Counted from the first letter of the stretch, positions 23,243-32,705 are shown. The stretch is DNA of 64,000 nt from JAICMB01 sp963802915 (GCA_963802915.1 CAWDKQ010000012.1:1-64000); one strand, 5' to 3'. Notes: generated from the sequence alone by a model not told the origin. Made by a program: numbers and translations.

Positions 23243-26045
23243 ATTTGGCCGGCGCGCTGGCAACGCCCCCGACTGTGACTACCACTTGCTGGGATCCGAG
23301 CGGAACACTTGCGGGCACCATGAAGTTAATTTGCGTGACTCCGACCGACCATGACGGAATACCGATAAACTGAATTCCCGACGTTGCGTCCACGCCACCG
23401 ATGGTCAGCGTGACTTGCTGCGTGGGCTTCGGAGTGGGTCTTCTGCTATCGGGTGTCGATCCAGTGGTGACCGAGGGCGACACTTGGCCATCGCCGGTAA
23501 TGAACATCGTGTAGACTTGTCCGCGGACGCCGCTCTTCGATGGATTGACGGAGCCGTCGGCGAATACGAAGATACCGGGTGCGGCTTGACCGACCTGAAA
23601 TTGGGTGGTGGCGGGCTCTTCCAGATAAGGAGTAATCACTACCAGCGTCGCGGTTCCCGGTTGGGTTTCGTACGGAATTTGGATATTCAACTGACCGGGC
23701 GAAACGTAATAGAGGGGCGCTGGAACGTTGTTGATGTACGCATTGATTCCGGCGATGAAGTCCGGAAGAGGAATCGCGGTAGCGGAAACTACCGAGAGTC
23801 CCATCTGAACTCCGTAGACGCTGAGGATCATGCCGGGTGCATAGACCTGCTGTCCGGATGCGGCATTGCTGACACCCGCGATAATCTGGTTGGGTTGCAA
23901 TTGCGCGGTCGTGAACCGAGCGGAAAGCTGCTGCGACCATGCCGCGTTGGTGCCGGGATCGACACCGCCGAACGCGAAGACGACGTTGCGCGGAACGTTG
24001 GCGAGAGTCTTGAATCCAAGCGTGGCTTGAATGGACCCGTTGGCCGGAATCTTCCCGCTTGCGAAGAAGGTTGCGATCTGGGAAGTGTAGTCGGCGCCGT
24101 CGATTGTGAAGGCGGTGAGAGTGGTTGCGATACCGGCTTCTTCGGTAAGCGTCAGCGTGAAGCTCCATTGGTATCCGTTGCTGTCGGGAGCCGTTTGATA
24201 AACGGGATTTTGATCGATGGTGGCGACAACCGCTGAAGCTGTTGGCGGTTTGCTGCTCCATTGGTGGACCAAATTGTTCGCGTCCACGGAGCCTAGGCCG
24301 GTCGCCATGTCGTATCCTTTGCCGGCGTTGTAGCCGAGAGATCCACCGGAGCAATTGGGCGAACCTCCGGCGCACGCGACCTTATTGTTGCCGGACGTGA
24401 CGTCGTGGAAGATTCCGCTGGTGCTTTCGGCGAGCCTATACAAGTTTGGGTTGATGTTGCCGAGCCCGGCCTGGCTTTCGATTCCCGTCGACACCAGGTA
24501 TTGATTCAGGAGCGCGGCCATGGCCGCCCAGACCGGCGCTCCGAAGGAAGTTCCTCCGTAATGTTGCGTGGTCCCGTTGGTGTAAACCACGAAAGGGTCG
24601 TGTTCGTTCGATGCGTCCGACGCGACATCGGGGACGTGGCGAGAGCCATCATTCGGAACGCCGGGACCAGTTTGCCAGGGAGGCTTCGGAAAATACGTGG
24701 ACACTCCCCCGCCCCCGACGGCCAATCCGATAGTCGAGCTCGAGTCGTTCCAGGCGACTTCCGGAATATAAGACAGGGCCGAACCGCTGCTGGTATTGTT
24801 CGTGACGCTCCAGTATGTGCCGCCGCCTTCGGAAAATTCCGTTCCGCCGACCGACGTGACTTCCGGGACTACGGCGGGCGTGTCGACGGCGAGTCCGGAT
24901 TGGGCCACGGTGTTGTTCACATCTTCACAATCGGCCGCTCCGGCATCTCCGGCAGCCGCAAACCAAGTCATGCCCTGCGCATTCGCCTGCCGGGCCCAAG
25001 ATTCGAATGTCGGAAGATCGATGAGGTCCATTTCTTCGCAGAGACCGTAGCTCATACTGATGACCGGCGCCGTGTTGTTGTTGATGACATAGGCGACAGC
25101 ATCGAAGGTGTTATCGGAATAGACGAAGAGAATGGTGGCGTTCTTGGCGATGGCGCCCGCCCATTCGATATCGAGATCGGCTTCGGCGAGGTCGGTGGTG
25201 GAACTGTATCCGGGATCGGGGTTGCCGGTATCGCGAATTACCTGGAGGTTCGGTGCGGACAGGCCGTAATTGCGACGAAAATTCTGGATGTCGGAAATGT
25301 GGATGTTGGTCTGGCCTACCACGGCGATGTTTTGGCCGGTTCCGTCGATGCCGGCGTTGTAGAGTGCCTTGATGTCGTAGATGGTTGCGAGATCGTCGGG
25401 CACCACGAAATGAGCTCCACCTTGGGTGTCCAGTGGTTTGCCCGGCCTACTGCGAGGCTTGGGACGAAAATCGTTGAGGCCGCGAATTCCTACCACAATA
25501 TTTTGGAGTGCGGCTGGGATAGTCGGCTCGGTGGCGTTTGCGAAATGCGTTTCGCCGTTGACGACGTATCGATGCAGCTCGGTCTGAAACGAATTTTTGA
25601 CTTGGCCGGCGCTGCCGCTAAAACGCACCCAATTGCGGCCGTTCGCTACGGAATCGACGGTGAAGCCTTGGGATTGCAGCCAGGCCGTGATCTTGGCTAT
25701 GTCTGATTGGCTCGCCCCGAATCGATCCGCGTATTGCTGTGGCGTGAGCCATTTGTGGTAGTTCGGCGACGAAGGATTCTGCTGCTCCGCGAGGAATTGG
25801 TCGAGGGCGGCCTGTTGAGCATCCGACGGTTTGAGAACCAACATCATGCCGCGGAGGTTGAGGGACGGCGGGACTGCGCCTTGGTCGAACCGGGGCTGGG
25901 CGAGGGGGTTGACGTTTCCGTGCAGAGTGACCCTGTTAGTGTCATCGATGCGGGCTGAAATGCGGTCCTGCTGGGCGTAGAGGGTCGCCATCAACAGAAA
26001 TGGTAGGGGCGCGGTGGCGATGACTCGCCGGATTGCAGTGCTCAT
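23226..26045 (-). CDS. Secreted S53 (sedolisin/kumamolisin-like) protease with TIGR03437-type C-terminal domain
   Basis: 939 residues. A signal peptide (about 1-24, ending LYAQ) precedes the Pro-kumamolisin activation domain at ~45-195 (SPNYHKWLTPQQYADRFG). The S53 catalytic domain spans ~215-595. Its residues are Glu288 and Asp292 in EADLDIEW, the oxyanion Asp367 in AAAGDAGA and Ser500 in GGTSFGAP; GLGSVDANNLV marks the calcium-binding end. A beta linker leads to a C-terminal TIGR03437-type domain at ~720-937 (NAASGQQVYAPGMILSVYG, QAAPGIF). S53 enzymes are acid-active endopeptidases that autoactivate, so a role in extracellular protein degradation in acidic soil is a reasonable inference. 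It is apparently monocistronic; the last 17 bp overlap the convergent DUF1772 gene. Confidence 0.92.
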   Translation of the reverse strand: MSTAIRRVIATAPLPFLLMATLYAQQDRISARIDDTNRVTLHGNVNPLAQPRFDQGAVPPSLNLRGMMLVLKPSDAQQAALDQFLAEQQNPSSPNYHKWLTPQQYADRFGASQSDIAKITAWLQSQGFTVDSVANGRNWVRFSGSAGQVKNSFQTELHRYVVNGETHFANATEPTIPAALQNIVVGIRGLNDFRPKPRSRPGKPLDTQGGAHFVVPDDLATIYDIKALYNAGIDGTGQNIAVVGQTNIHISDIQNFRRNYGLSAPNLQVIRDTGNPDPGYSSTTDLAEADLDIEWAGAIAKNATILFVYSDNTFDAVAYVINNNTAPVISMSYGLCEEMDLIDLPTFESWARQANAQGMTWFAAAGDAGAADCEDVNNTVAQSGLAVDTPAVVPEVTSVGGTEFSEGGGTYWSVTNNTSSGSALSYIPEVAWNDSSSTIGLAVGGGGVSTYFPKPPWQTGPGVPNDGSRHVPDVASDASNEHDPFVVYTNGTTQHYGGTSFGAPVWAAMAALLNQYLVSTGIESQAGLGNINPNLYRLAESTSGIFHDVTSGNNKVACAGGSPNCSGGSLGYNAGKGYDMATGLGSVDANNLVHQWSSKPPTASAVVATIDQNPVYQTAPDSNGYQWSFTLTLTEEAGIATTLTAFTIDGADYTSQIATFFASGKIPANGSIQATLGFKTLANVPRNVVFAFGGVDPGTNAAWSQQLSARFTTAQLQPNQIIAGVSNAASGQQVYAPGMILSVYGVQMGLSVVSATAIPLPDFIAGINAYINNVPAPLYYVSPGQLNIQIPYETQPGTATLVVITPYLEEPATTQFQVGQAAPGIFVFADGSVNPSKSGVRGQVYTMFITGDGQVSPSVTTGSTPDSRRPTPKPTQQVTLTIGGVDATSGIQFIGIPSWSVGVTQINFMVPASVPLGSQQVVVTVGGVASAPAKFNVTR

Positions 26046-26088
26046 AGCGATGGTGGTCGGGGTTAAATCTTCTTTGTGACGGCGGCCT

Positions 26089-26820
26089 TTATTCGCCGGT
26101 TCCGCGGGCGAGCCGCTCTTCCGCCAGGACGATAGGCCTCGCCTTGCGGCTTCCGAAACGCTTCTTCACCAGGAAGCCGAGATTGTAAAGCCCATCCCGC
26201 CAAGGATTTAGCTTAATCTCACCCAAGCGCGAAGAGTACATGATGGACAGTTCCGTAAAGCGGATCTTCGGGTTCCTGAGAGCTTCGATCTTGATCTCCT
26301 CGGAGAACGCCATTCCATCGGACTCCAGGACCATTTCCTTTAGGATGGAGCGGCGAAAAACCCACATGCCGGATTGGGAATCTCGAACCCAGCGGAAGAA
26401 GAGAATCGAGGTTGCGAGCGAAAGCACCCAGTTTCCGAACTTGTGCTTGAAGCTCATGGCATGACGGTCACGCACGGGGAATCGGGATGCGTTGAGGAAG
26501 TCGACTTCGAGATGAAGGAAGGCTTCGATCAGGTAGGAGATGGCGTCGGGTGGATAGCTATGATCGCCGTCGAGGGTGACGATGATGTCGCTCGTGGCCC
26601 AGGAAAAGCCTTGCTTGTAGCTGCGGCCGTAGCCCCGGACAGGCTCACGGATAATTTGAGCGCCGTAGGATTGGGCGACGTCGGAAGTGCGGTCGGTGGA
26701 ACCGTTGTCGACGACGATCACCTGGTCGACAAAATCGGGCATGCGGGTCATGACACGCTCGATCCCCTGCTCCTCGTTGAGGCAAGGAATGATGACGGTG
26801 ATGCTGTTGGACTTATACAC
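26089..26820 (-). CDS. GT2 glycosyltransferase (dolichyl-/polyprenyl-phosphate type)
   Basis: The chosen GTG gives 243 residues starting VYKSNSITVIIPCLNEEQG. Signature motifs are VVDNGSTDRTSD, EPVRGYGRSYKQGF and TLDGDHSYPPD (DxD), and QSGMWVFRRSILKEM follows. This set resembles DPM1-like enzymes that load a polyprenyl phosphate. No C-terminal membrane helices are visible. The GTG has TAAGG 9 nt upstream; an ATG at 26850 or 26973 would lengthen it with non-family sequence. Its start is only 36 bp from the divergent small secreted-protein gene. It probably supplies lipid-linked sugar to the surrounding glycan pathway. Confidence 0.82.
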   Translation of the reverse strand: MYKSNSITVIIPCLNEEQGIERVMTRMPDFVDQVIVVDNGSTDRTSDVAQSYGAQIIREPVRGYGRSYKQGFSWATSDIIVTLDGDHSYPPDAISYLIEAFLHLEVDFLNASRFPVRDRHAMSFKHKFGNWVLSLATSILFFRWVRDSQSGMWVFRRSILKEMVLESDGMAFSEEIKIEALRNPKIRFTELSIMYSSRLGEIKLNPWRDGLYNLGFLVKKRFGSRKARPIVLAEERLARGTGE

Positions 26821-26856
26821 GCCTTCGCGCCTTACAATCCAAGCTATCATGTTGGC

Positions 26857-27408
26857 ATGAAGTTGTTCGCTCTTGCGCTCCTGTTGTGCGCGGGTTTGGG
26901 CGCCACGGATCAGGCGCAGCTCAAGCAGGTGCAAACGGTCTACATTTTGCCGATGGGCAGCGGCATGGATCAATATCTAGCGAACAAGATCTCGCGCGAA
27001 GGATTGTTCCAGGTGGTAACGGATCCGAAAAAGGCCGACGCGGTTTTCACCGATCAGATCGGCGAGGGTTTCGAGCGGAAGCTCGACGAGTTGTATCCAC
27101 CGCCGCCGGCTCCTAAAGCGGAGGATGAGGATAAAGAGGCCGATGCCGCGGCTGCAAAGAGTGATGCAAAGCCGGATGAGAAGGCCGATGCGAAGCCGGA
27201 TTCGAAGGCGGACTTGAGCGGTGGGATGCGGGAGCACACATCGACGTGGGGACGAGGTAAAGGCACCTATTTTCTGGTGGATCGCAAGTCGCGGACGGTG
27301 ATCTGGTCGACCTACGATCGCTCGCCGAATCGGGCCGCCGATACGTTGAATCGCAAAGCGGATCAGATAGTCGAACGGCTCAAACGCGACCTGACAGGGA
27401 CAAAGTAG
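26857..27408 (+). CDS. Small secreted protein with charged Lys/Asp/Ala linker
   Basis: 183 residues. The signal peptide is MKLFALALLLCAGLGAT. A conserved-looking N-terminal half follows: KQVQTVYILPMGSGMDQYLA and DPKKADAVFTDQIGEGF, resembling small lipoprotein/curli-like beta-alpha domains that bind nothing identifiable. Residues ~90-120 are a low-complexity, highly charged linker of DEK/ADAKPD repeats. The C-terminal TYFLVDRKSRTVIWSTYDRSP is predicted beta. I do not recognise a named family. A TATCAT word 6 bp before the ATG, and no Shine-Dalgarno, suggest a near-leaderless transcript. The 3' end overlaps the convergent glycosyltransferase gene by 29 bp. Confidence 0.72.
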   Translation: MKLFALALLLCAGLGATDQAQLKQVQTVYILPMGSGMDQYLANKISREGLFQVVTDPKKADAVFTDQIGEGFERKLDELYPPPPAPKAEDEDKEADAAAAKSDAKPDEKADAKPDSKADLSGGMREHTSTWGRGKGTYFLVDRKSRTVIWSTYDRSPNRAADTLNRKADQIVERLKRDLTGTK

Positions 27409-29771
27409 TTTCCACCTGCTTGACGCCGCGCTTTTTTTCGACTAGCTCGCGATAAGATTGCTCCAACCGGAGCGTCATCGCCCGCATATCTCTGTTTGCC
27501 ACCACGTGCTCCCGGGCCTGCGCCGCGAGATCACGGGCCTTTTGGGGATCTTCGAATAACTCAAGAATCCGGGCAGCGAAGTCGGCCGGATCGTCGGCGA
27601 GCGCGCAGATCGGGTGATTCTCGTTCACGAGCCCTTCCGCTCCCATACGCGTTGAGACGACCGGAATACCGGCCGCAAACGCTTCGAGAAGTTTCACTCG
27701 CATACCCGATCCGCTGAGGATGGGGCAGACGAAGACGCCGTAGCGGCCGAGAGGTTCGTGTATGTCGTCGACGAATCCGCGTAGCTCGATCGCATCTCCG
27801 ACATCAGGCAGCGAATGGCGAGGCGGAGGGTCGGATCCAACCACGACCAGGCGCGCATCGGGACAGCGCTCCAGCACGCGAGGTAATACGCTGCGGACGA
27901 ACCAGGTCAGGGCATGCTGGTTGGGCGCATGCCGAAAGCTGCCGAGGAATAGCATCGTGTGGGGCTCGCGTCCTTCGGATCGGAAATCATATCCAGAAGT
28001 GTCGATTCCTGCCCGGAGGTTGTCGTCGATGCGGTCCTTCAACTCGGGGAGAAATGACACGACCCAGTCTTTATTTGCGGGACTGCAGACTTGTATGCGA
28101 TCGAAGCGGGGCAGGATGCGAAGTTCGTAGCGTAGGGCTCGGAGGTATTCGAAGGAAGCTTTGATTTTGGGGAGCGCTCCGTGTAATTGGGGAATCGTCC
28201 GGCCGATCGACTGGAAGTAGACGTCGTGCTCGAAAAGCACGCTGGCAATGTGTTCGAACGCGCAGCCATATTGCGAGAGCGAGGTGTATTCGAGCTGCAC
28301 GACGTCGATCTGATGCAGATAGATTTGCCGGTGGAGCAGCCATTCGAGGTCCGGGCTGGAGAATTCCCGGATGGAGAACGGGACGGTAGATCCGAATTCC
28401 TTGGTGCGCCCTGTGGAGGCGGACGATGTAGTCGGTGGAATCGGCGAGCTGCTCGAGTTCGGCATGGGCCCAACGATCGTGATCGTTGATCGAGGAGAAT
28501 GACGAGGTGGAGTGAGACAAGACGCGCGAGCTCGCGCGTGGTCTGGTACATGAAGACGGCTCCGCCATGGACGGGCGGGCAGATGGAATAAGGCGAGGCG
28601 AAAAGCACGCGAAGTTTGTCGGATGCGGGGGTGAGGGCCTGAAAGCGGTCGCGGAAGTAGCCGGCGAGAGGGCGGCGAAATGCTTCGGTGTCGTTGATGA
28701 GAGCCAGCCGGCGGGCGCGGGTGCGAGCTCGCATAGCTCCAGCAGTCTGACGGGCCGCCCGAAAGAGCGCCGAGAGATTGGGCCGCTCGGGGGATTCGCC
28801 TAAGAAGACGGTGACGATCGCCGCGGTGTAGTTGAAGGCGAAGTGCGAGAGCATGCGCCGCCATTCGTGGATGTTCTTCCAGCAGAAGAGCAGGATGTTT
28901 TTCTGGATGACGAGATCGATGTGCGGACTTTTTGAAGCGCTTGCCGATGGTGCCACGGTGTTCGTGATAGACGACGCTGTTCGGCTGGTACAGGACTTTC
29001 CAGCCGCGTTTCCAGGCCTGATAGCCGACGTCGGTGTCTTCGAGGTAGAAGGGGGCGAGGATGTGGTCAAATCCGCCGAGCTCGAGGAACTTGCGGCGAT
29101 CGAAGGCGCAGGAGCCACCTCCTCCGTAGAAACAGGGATAGAGATCGGTGATTGCAGGATCGTCGCGGTGGCGGACGCGGAGGGTCCGTTTTCCCACCAG
29201 GCTTGCGTGAGTCCAGTTTCTTCGCGGATGCGTGTTCGGATCGCTGAAGAAGATCTGGCAGGAGACGGCGAAGACTGTTTCGTCCGAGAAGCCGGCCAAG
29301 AAGCGGCGCGAGGAAGCCGGGTTCGGGTCGCATGTCGCTGTTGAGGAGGATGACGATATCGTTTTTGGCGGCGCGAAAGCCGGCATTCGAGCCGCCGCCA
29401 AATCCGAGGTTCGTTTCGAGCTGCACCACGCGGACGGTTGGAAACTGCTCGCGCAGAACCTGGGCGCTGTCGTCGGTTGAGCCGTTTTCGACGACTATGA
29501 CTTCGTTGTCCGGGTTGCCGTCCATGGCGGCGATGACATGGGGCAGATATTTTTGAAGCAGGTCGGCACCATTCCAGTTGGGTATGACAACGCTGGCGGC
29601 TTCGGTGGAGGGTCTGGTGTCGCGCGGGGGAGTCTTGCGCTTACCGGTGACAAACCAAAGGAGATCGGCGAGGGCGAGGCCGATCATCGGGATCGCGACG
29701 AGAAACGGCGAGACGATCAGGAGCGGCAGCGATCGCAGGAACCGCAGCAGAGTTGTGGTGAATGTTTTCAC
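27380..29771 (-). pseudogene. GT2-GT4 bifunctional glycosyltransferase, four apparent frameshifts
   Basis: One gene of about 795 codons, read in pieces from three frames. From 29771: a membrane segment (LLIVSPFLVAIPMIGLALA) and a GT2 domain with VVIPNWNGADLL, VENGSTDDSA, NLGFGGGSNAG and LLNSDMRPEPG. The next pieces give YLEDTDVGYQAWKRGWKVLY, VIQKNILLFCWKNIHEW and PPVHGGAVFMYQTTREL (start of a GT4 domain). The last piece ends with VVGSDPPP, GVFVCPILSGSGMRVKLLEA and GIPVVSTRMGAEGL. Every break is removed by deleting one base: plus-strand CC near 29296, T5 at 28929-28933, near 28487, and CCC at 28409-28411. The repaired protein reads smoothly, so sequencing error is more likely than decay. The start overlaps the methyltransferase by 4 bp. 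Confidence 0.82.
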
Positions 29772-30973
29772 CCGAGATCAGGACCCAGGCCAATTGTACG
29801 TCCGGCTTTGACCCAACGCGAGGCGCGGACGGCGTGGAGCTTGGCTTCGAGAGTTTCTCTTTCTTGTTCCAGTTTTTGGGCCCAGACGGTCCTCTCGATG
29901 ACCGTGTTTTCGGCAACTTCGAGCAAGCGGGCGCATTCGGCCAGTTCGTTTCTAACGGCGGTGAGGCGTTCCTGGGTATCGAGGGCCCATTGCGTTTTTG
30001 CCGCGATGTCCGCCTCCAGGCCAGCGACCTTGGCTTCGTAACCCTCGCGCTGGTCGGTCAGTTCGTTCTGGAGTTGATCGATGCGTTGGTGGGTGATCTT
30101 TAGTTTCTCGTTGAGGCTTTCGGCCCAGACATTTCGGGCCTCCAGTTCTAGCTTCTGGTCGCGATATTGGCGGAGGAGGCGGTCGCGCTCGTCCTGCGTT
30201 TCGATCAGCCAGGTCTGCGTGCGGTGAAGCTGGTCGTCCAGGAGGCGGATATGTTGTTCGCGCTCGCGGAGAAGGTTGGCAGCCGTGGGTACGTATATAA
30301 AGGATGCCTTCTCTGGCAGGGCAGACCTGCTACTGAGCGCTATGAAGAAATGATCGTTGGCTGGAGTGGTGGACGCGGCGTCCAGGCGGGCGCGGGCGAT
30401 TGAGGATCCGGAGGAAAAAACGAACGATTCCGTGCGGTTTTGGACGAGGAGCTCGGTGTTTGGGAAAAGTCGTTTTAGCTCGGCGAGGAACTCGTCCGCC
30501 TCGAATTCGTGTTCGTGAAAGGGATTGGGGCCGCTTTCGGCTCGCGTCTCCGCGTAGTAGCTCTTGTTGGGTGTGGAGACGATTAGCAAGCCGGCGTCGG
30601 TGAGGACGCGCGCGCATTCGTCGAGAAAACGGCGTGAATCCGGAAGATGCTCGATCACTTCGAACGCGACGAGGACATCGAAGCTTTGGGCCGGGAACGG
30701 GAGGTCCAGGCAGGAGCCGGTCAGATAAAGAGTGTTCGGGCGAGGGTAATTCAGGCGGGCATATTCGATGGCGTCGGCAGAAAGGTCGAGGCCCGTTACG
30801 TGAGCGGCCGTCTGTGCGAGTTCAGCAGTTCCGTAGCCGGCGCCGCAGCCGCAATCGAGGACGCGTTTGTCTTGCACGTACTGTTGTGCGAAGGCGTAGC
30901 GGGCAAGGTGTTCGCTCCAGAGATCCTCGTTGACTTGGCCCGGGATAACGCGTTCGCCGGTGAATTCAACCAA
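29768..30973 (-). CDS. SAM-dependent methyltransferase with long C-terminal coiled coil (WbdD-like)
   Basis: 401 residues. A class I methyltransferase domain at ~1-200 carries motif I RVLDCGCGAGYGTAEL (37-52), GLDLSADAIEYAR and VAFEVIEHLPD. A long, highly charged heptad-like region at ~235-385 (REREQHIRLLDDQ, EARNVWAESLNEKL, ERLTAVRNELAECA) should form a coiled coil. Methyltransferase plus coiled coil beside an ABC exporter ATPase recalls WbdD/WbbD systems, where the enzyme caps the O-polysaccharide and its coiled coil measures chain length. No kinase domain is present here, so capping by methylation alone is the inference. It overlaps the Wzt-like gene by 8 bp and the GT2-GT4 gene by 4 bp. 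Confidence 0.85.
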   Translation of the reverse strand: MVEFTGERVIPGQVNEDLWSEHLARYAFAQQYVQDKRVLDCGCGAGYGTAELAQTAAHVTGLDLSADAIEYARLNYPRPNTLYLTGSCLDLPFPAQSFDVLVAFEVIEHLPDSRRFLDECARVLTDAGLLIVSTPNKSYYAETRAESGPNPFHEHEFEADEFLAELKRLFPNTELLVQNRTESFVFSSGSSIARARLDAASTTPANDHFFIALSSRSALPEKASFIYVPTAANLLREREQHIRLLDDQLHRTQTWLIETQDERDRLLRQYRDQKLELEARNVWAESLNEKLKITHQRIDQLQNELTDQREGYEAKVAGLEADIAAKTQWALDTQERLTAVRNELAECARLLEVAENTVIERTVWAQKLEQERETLEAKLHAVRASRWVKAGRTIGLGPDLG

Positions 30974-32308
30974 TTCGGGACTCCGCGCGGTAGAGAAGGG
31001 GCTCGGGTGGCGGGGCGGTTCCGAGGCGACGATTGAGCTCGACCCGGCAGGGCAAATGAACGTAGCCGTAGACCTGATTGGGTCCGTTGGTCATTTGCAG
31101 GGTGATGGCGTTGTCGATCCAGTCGCACATGACGTAGCTATGCAGGGTGCCGTCGGCTATGGCGGGCGAGAAGGAGAAGGCGGAGGGGTATAGCTCGGGT
31201 AGCTGGAGGTGGAAATCGACTGTGTAGACGTCGCCGGCGTGCATGGGAGGCAGGTCGAAGTCTTCGCGCATGGTGTTGGTACCGGCGAAGTCGAGTCCCA
31301 TGTGATTGCGGAGCATAAAGCCGACGTTGGGAAGAGTGATGTCTTCGTTCGCCCGGACGCTGATGCGTACGACGATTTCGGAGGATGGCTCAAGGACGGG
31401 CAATGGGATGCCGTGCGGATCAAGGACGGCGATGCCGATGATTTCAGCGCGGCGGTCCCCATGGCGGTGGTCGATGTGGGGGATGTGATCGACGATTTCG
31501 GGCGCCGTGATTCGGGTGGGCGTTTTCGTCGTGGCTTCGGGCGCGTGGCGGGCGGTGAGATAGCGGGCGTCCTTTTCGGCCATGGCGGCCATGTATTTTG
31601 CTGTGACTTTGTCGGTCTCGCCAATGTCGCGCATGTGGCCGGCGTCGAGCCACATAGCTCGGTCTCCGATAGATTTGACGTCGCCGATGGCGTGGGAGAC
31701 GAAGATGATGGTGATGCCACGTTCGCGAAGTTCGTGGACTTTTCGCATGCAGCGCTGACGGAAATAGATGTCGCCGACAGCGAGGGCTTCATCGACTAGA
31801 AGGATTTCGGGATCGACATGGATGGCGACGGCGAAGGCGAGCCGCACAGCCATACCCGAGGAATAGGTTTTGACGGGCTGGTCGATGAAGTCGCCGATCT
31901 CAGCGAAATGCTCGATTTCGGGCGAACTTGCGGTCCATTTCCTTGCGGGAAAGGCCGAGGATGGCGCCATTCAGGTAGACATTGTCGCGTCCGCTGAATT
32001 CGGGATTGAATCCGGAGCCGAGCTCGAGAAGGGCGGCTACGCGTCCATGGACCGATGTATTCCCCTTTGTAATCTGAAGGATACCGGCGATGATCTGCAG
32101 CAGGGTACTTTTGCCGGAGCCGTTTTCCCCTACGATACAGAAGGTCTCGCCGCGATGGATTTCGAATGAAATGTCGCGGAGGGCCCAGAAATCGCGATGG
32201 AAGCTTTTTCGGTTGAGGAAGAGGAGTTCCTTGAGTCGGTCGCTGGGAGAGGAATAAATCGGGTAGCTCTTTGAGACGCTACGGAACTCGACTGCGATCT
32301 GAGGGCAC
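30966..32308 (-). pseudogene. Wzt-like polysaccharide ABC exporter ATPase, two apparent frameshifts
   Basis: An ATPase with a C-terminal polysaccharide-binding-type domain. Reading frames joined in order give AVEFRSVSKSYPIYSSPSD, Walker A VGENGSGKSTL, LELGSGFNPEFSGRDNVYLN, then the signature TYSSGMAVRLAFAVA, Walker B EILLVDEALAVGD and H-loop FVSHAIGD. After ~250 comes a beta domain of the Wzt C-terminal kind. One break lies at a CCC run (plus strand 31920-31922): removing one base gives RKFAEIEHFAEIGDF. A second lies near the start: removing one base of the run at 32303-32305 gives a GTG-initiated MPQIAVEFRSVSK. Without repair there is no start codon for the N-terminal part. No Wzm permease is adjacent. 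The gene overlaps the methyltransferase by 8 bp. Confidence 0.83.
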
Positions 32309-32368
32309 TAAGACGAATCTATCGGAGGTGCAAAGAGTGTGTCAAATGAAGGGGATTCAGGAGGAAGA

Positions 32369-32518
32369 TTCAGGACGACCGCCGACACCAGCTCACGCGC
32401 GTCGACTTTCTATCTAGCGGCTAGGTGCCGCTGGCCCGAGAGGTCTCATTTAGAGAGCCCGCGTTCGGCTCAGTTAGTTTCGGCACGGTAAGTCGAGGGA
32501 GCCGGTAGTCGTCCTGAA
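32369..32518 (+). ncRNA. Candidate structured RNA, rod-like, family unknown
   Basis: These 150 nt fold into nested stems. The outer 11-bp perfect stem pairs TTCAGGACGAC (32369-32379) with GTCGTCCTGAA (32508-32518). A 7-bp stem joins 32402-32408 (TCGACTT) to 32490-32496, and a 6-bp stem joins 32425-32430 (GTGCCG) to 32481-32486. A stem CTGG-CCG pairs 32431-32438 with 32466-32473, and a small apical hairpin TCTC/GAGA and a side hairpin CTAG-CGG-CTAG complete it. One G-U pair favours the plus strand. There is no ORF in this ~400-bp gap. Length and rod shape would suit a regulatory RNA such as a 6S-like RNA, but no conserved signature was recognised. Confidence 0.5.
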
Positions 32519-32658
32519 ACGCTTGATCGTTATCTATAGGACCTCCTACAACTAACAAGCACCGAGTAGACGTACCCAGCACCTGATCTTAAGCTAACCT
32601 AATGTTTCGATCGTGTCAATACCTCATCGGGGGCCGATGGCGGATTCCCCGTAGGTCG

Positions 32659-32688
32659 TTGACAATGCGAAAGAAACTTGCATATTAT
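32659..32688 (+). promoter_or_regulatory. Strong sigma70 promoter of tRNA-Met
   Basis: A consensus TTGACA is at 32659-32664 and TATTAT at 32683-32688, 18 bp apart. The tRNA begins 18 bp after the -10. Confidence 0.8.
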
Positions 32689-32705
32689 TTAGGTAGAAGC
32701 TATAC

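Noticed and set aside
24405..25706. 433-codon plus-strand ORF opposite the S53 protease
   Set aside because: The minus strand encodes the S53 catalytic residues in order; the plus ORF is a shadow.
32369..32518. tmRNA, RNase P RNA or SRP RNA as identity of the structured element
   Set aside because: No tag ORF, no RNase P core motifs and no SRP GGAA-type apical loop were found, and the length does not fit tmRNA or RNase P.
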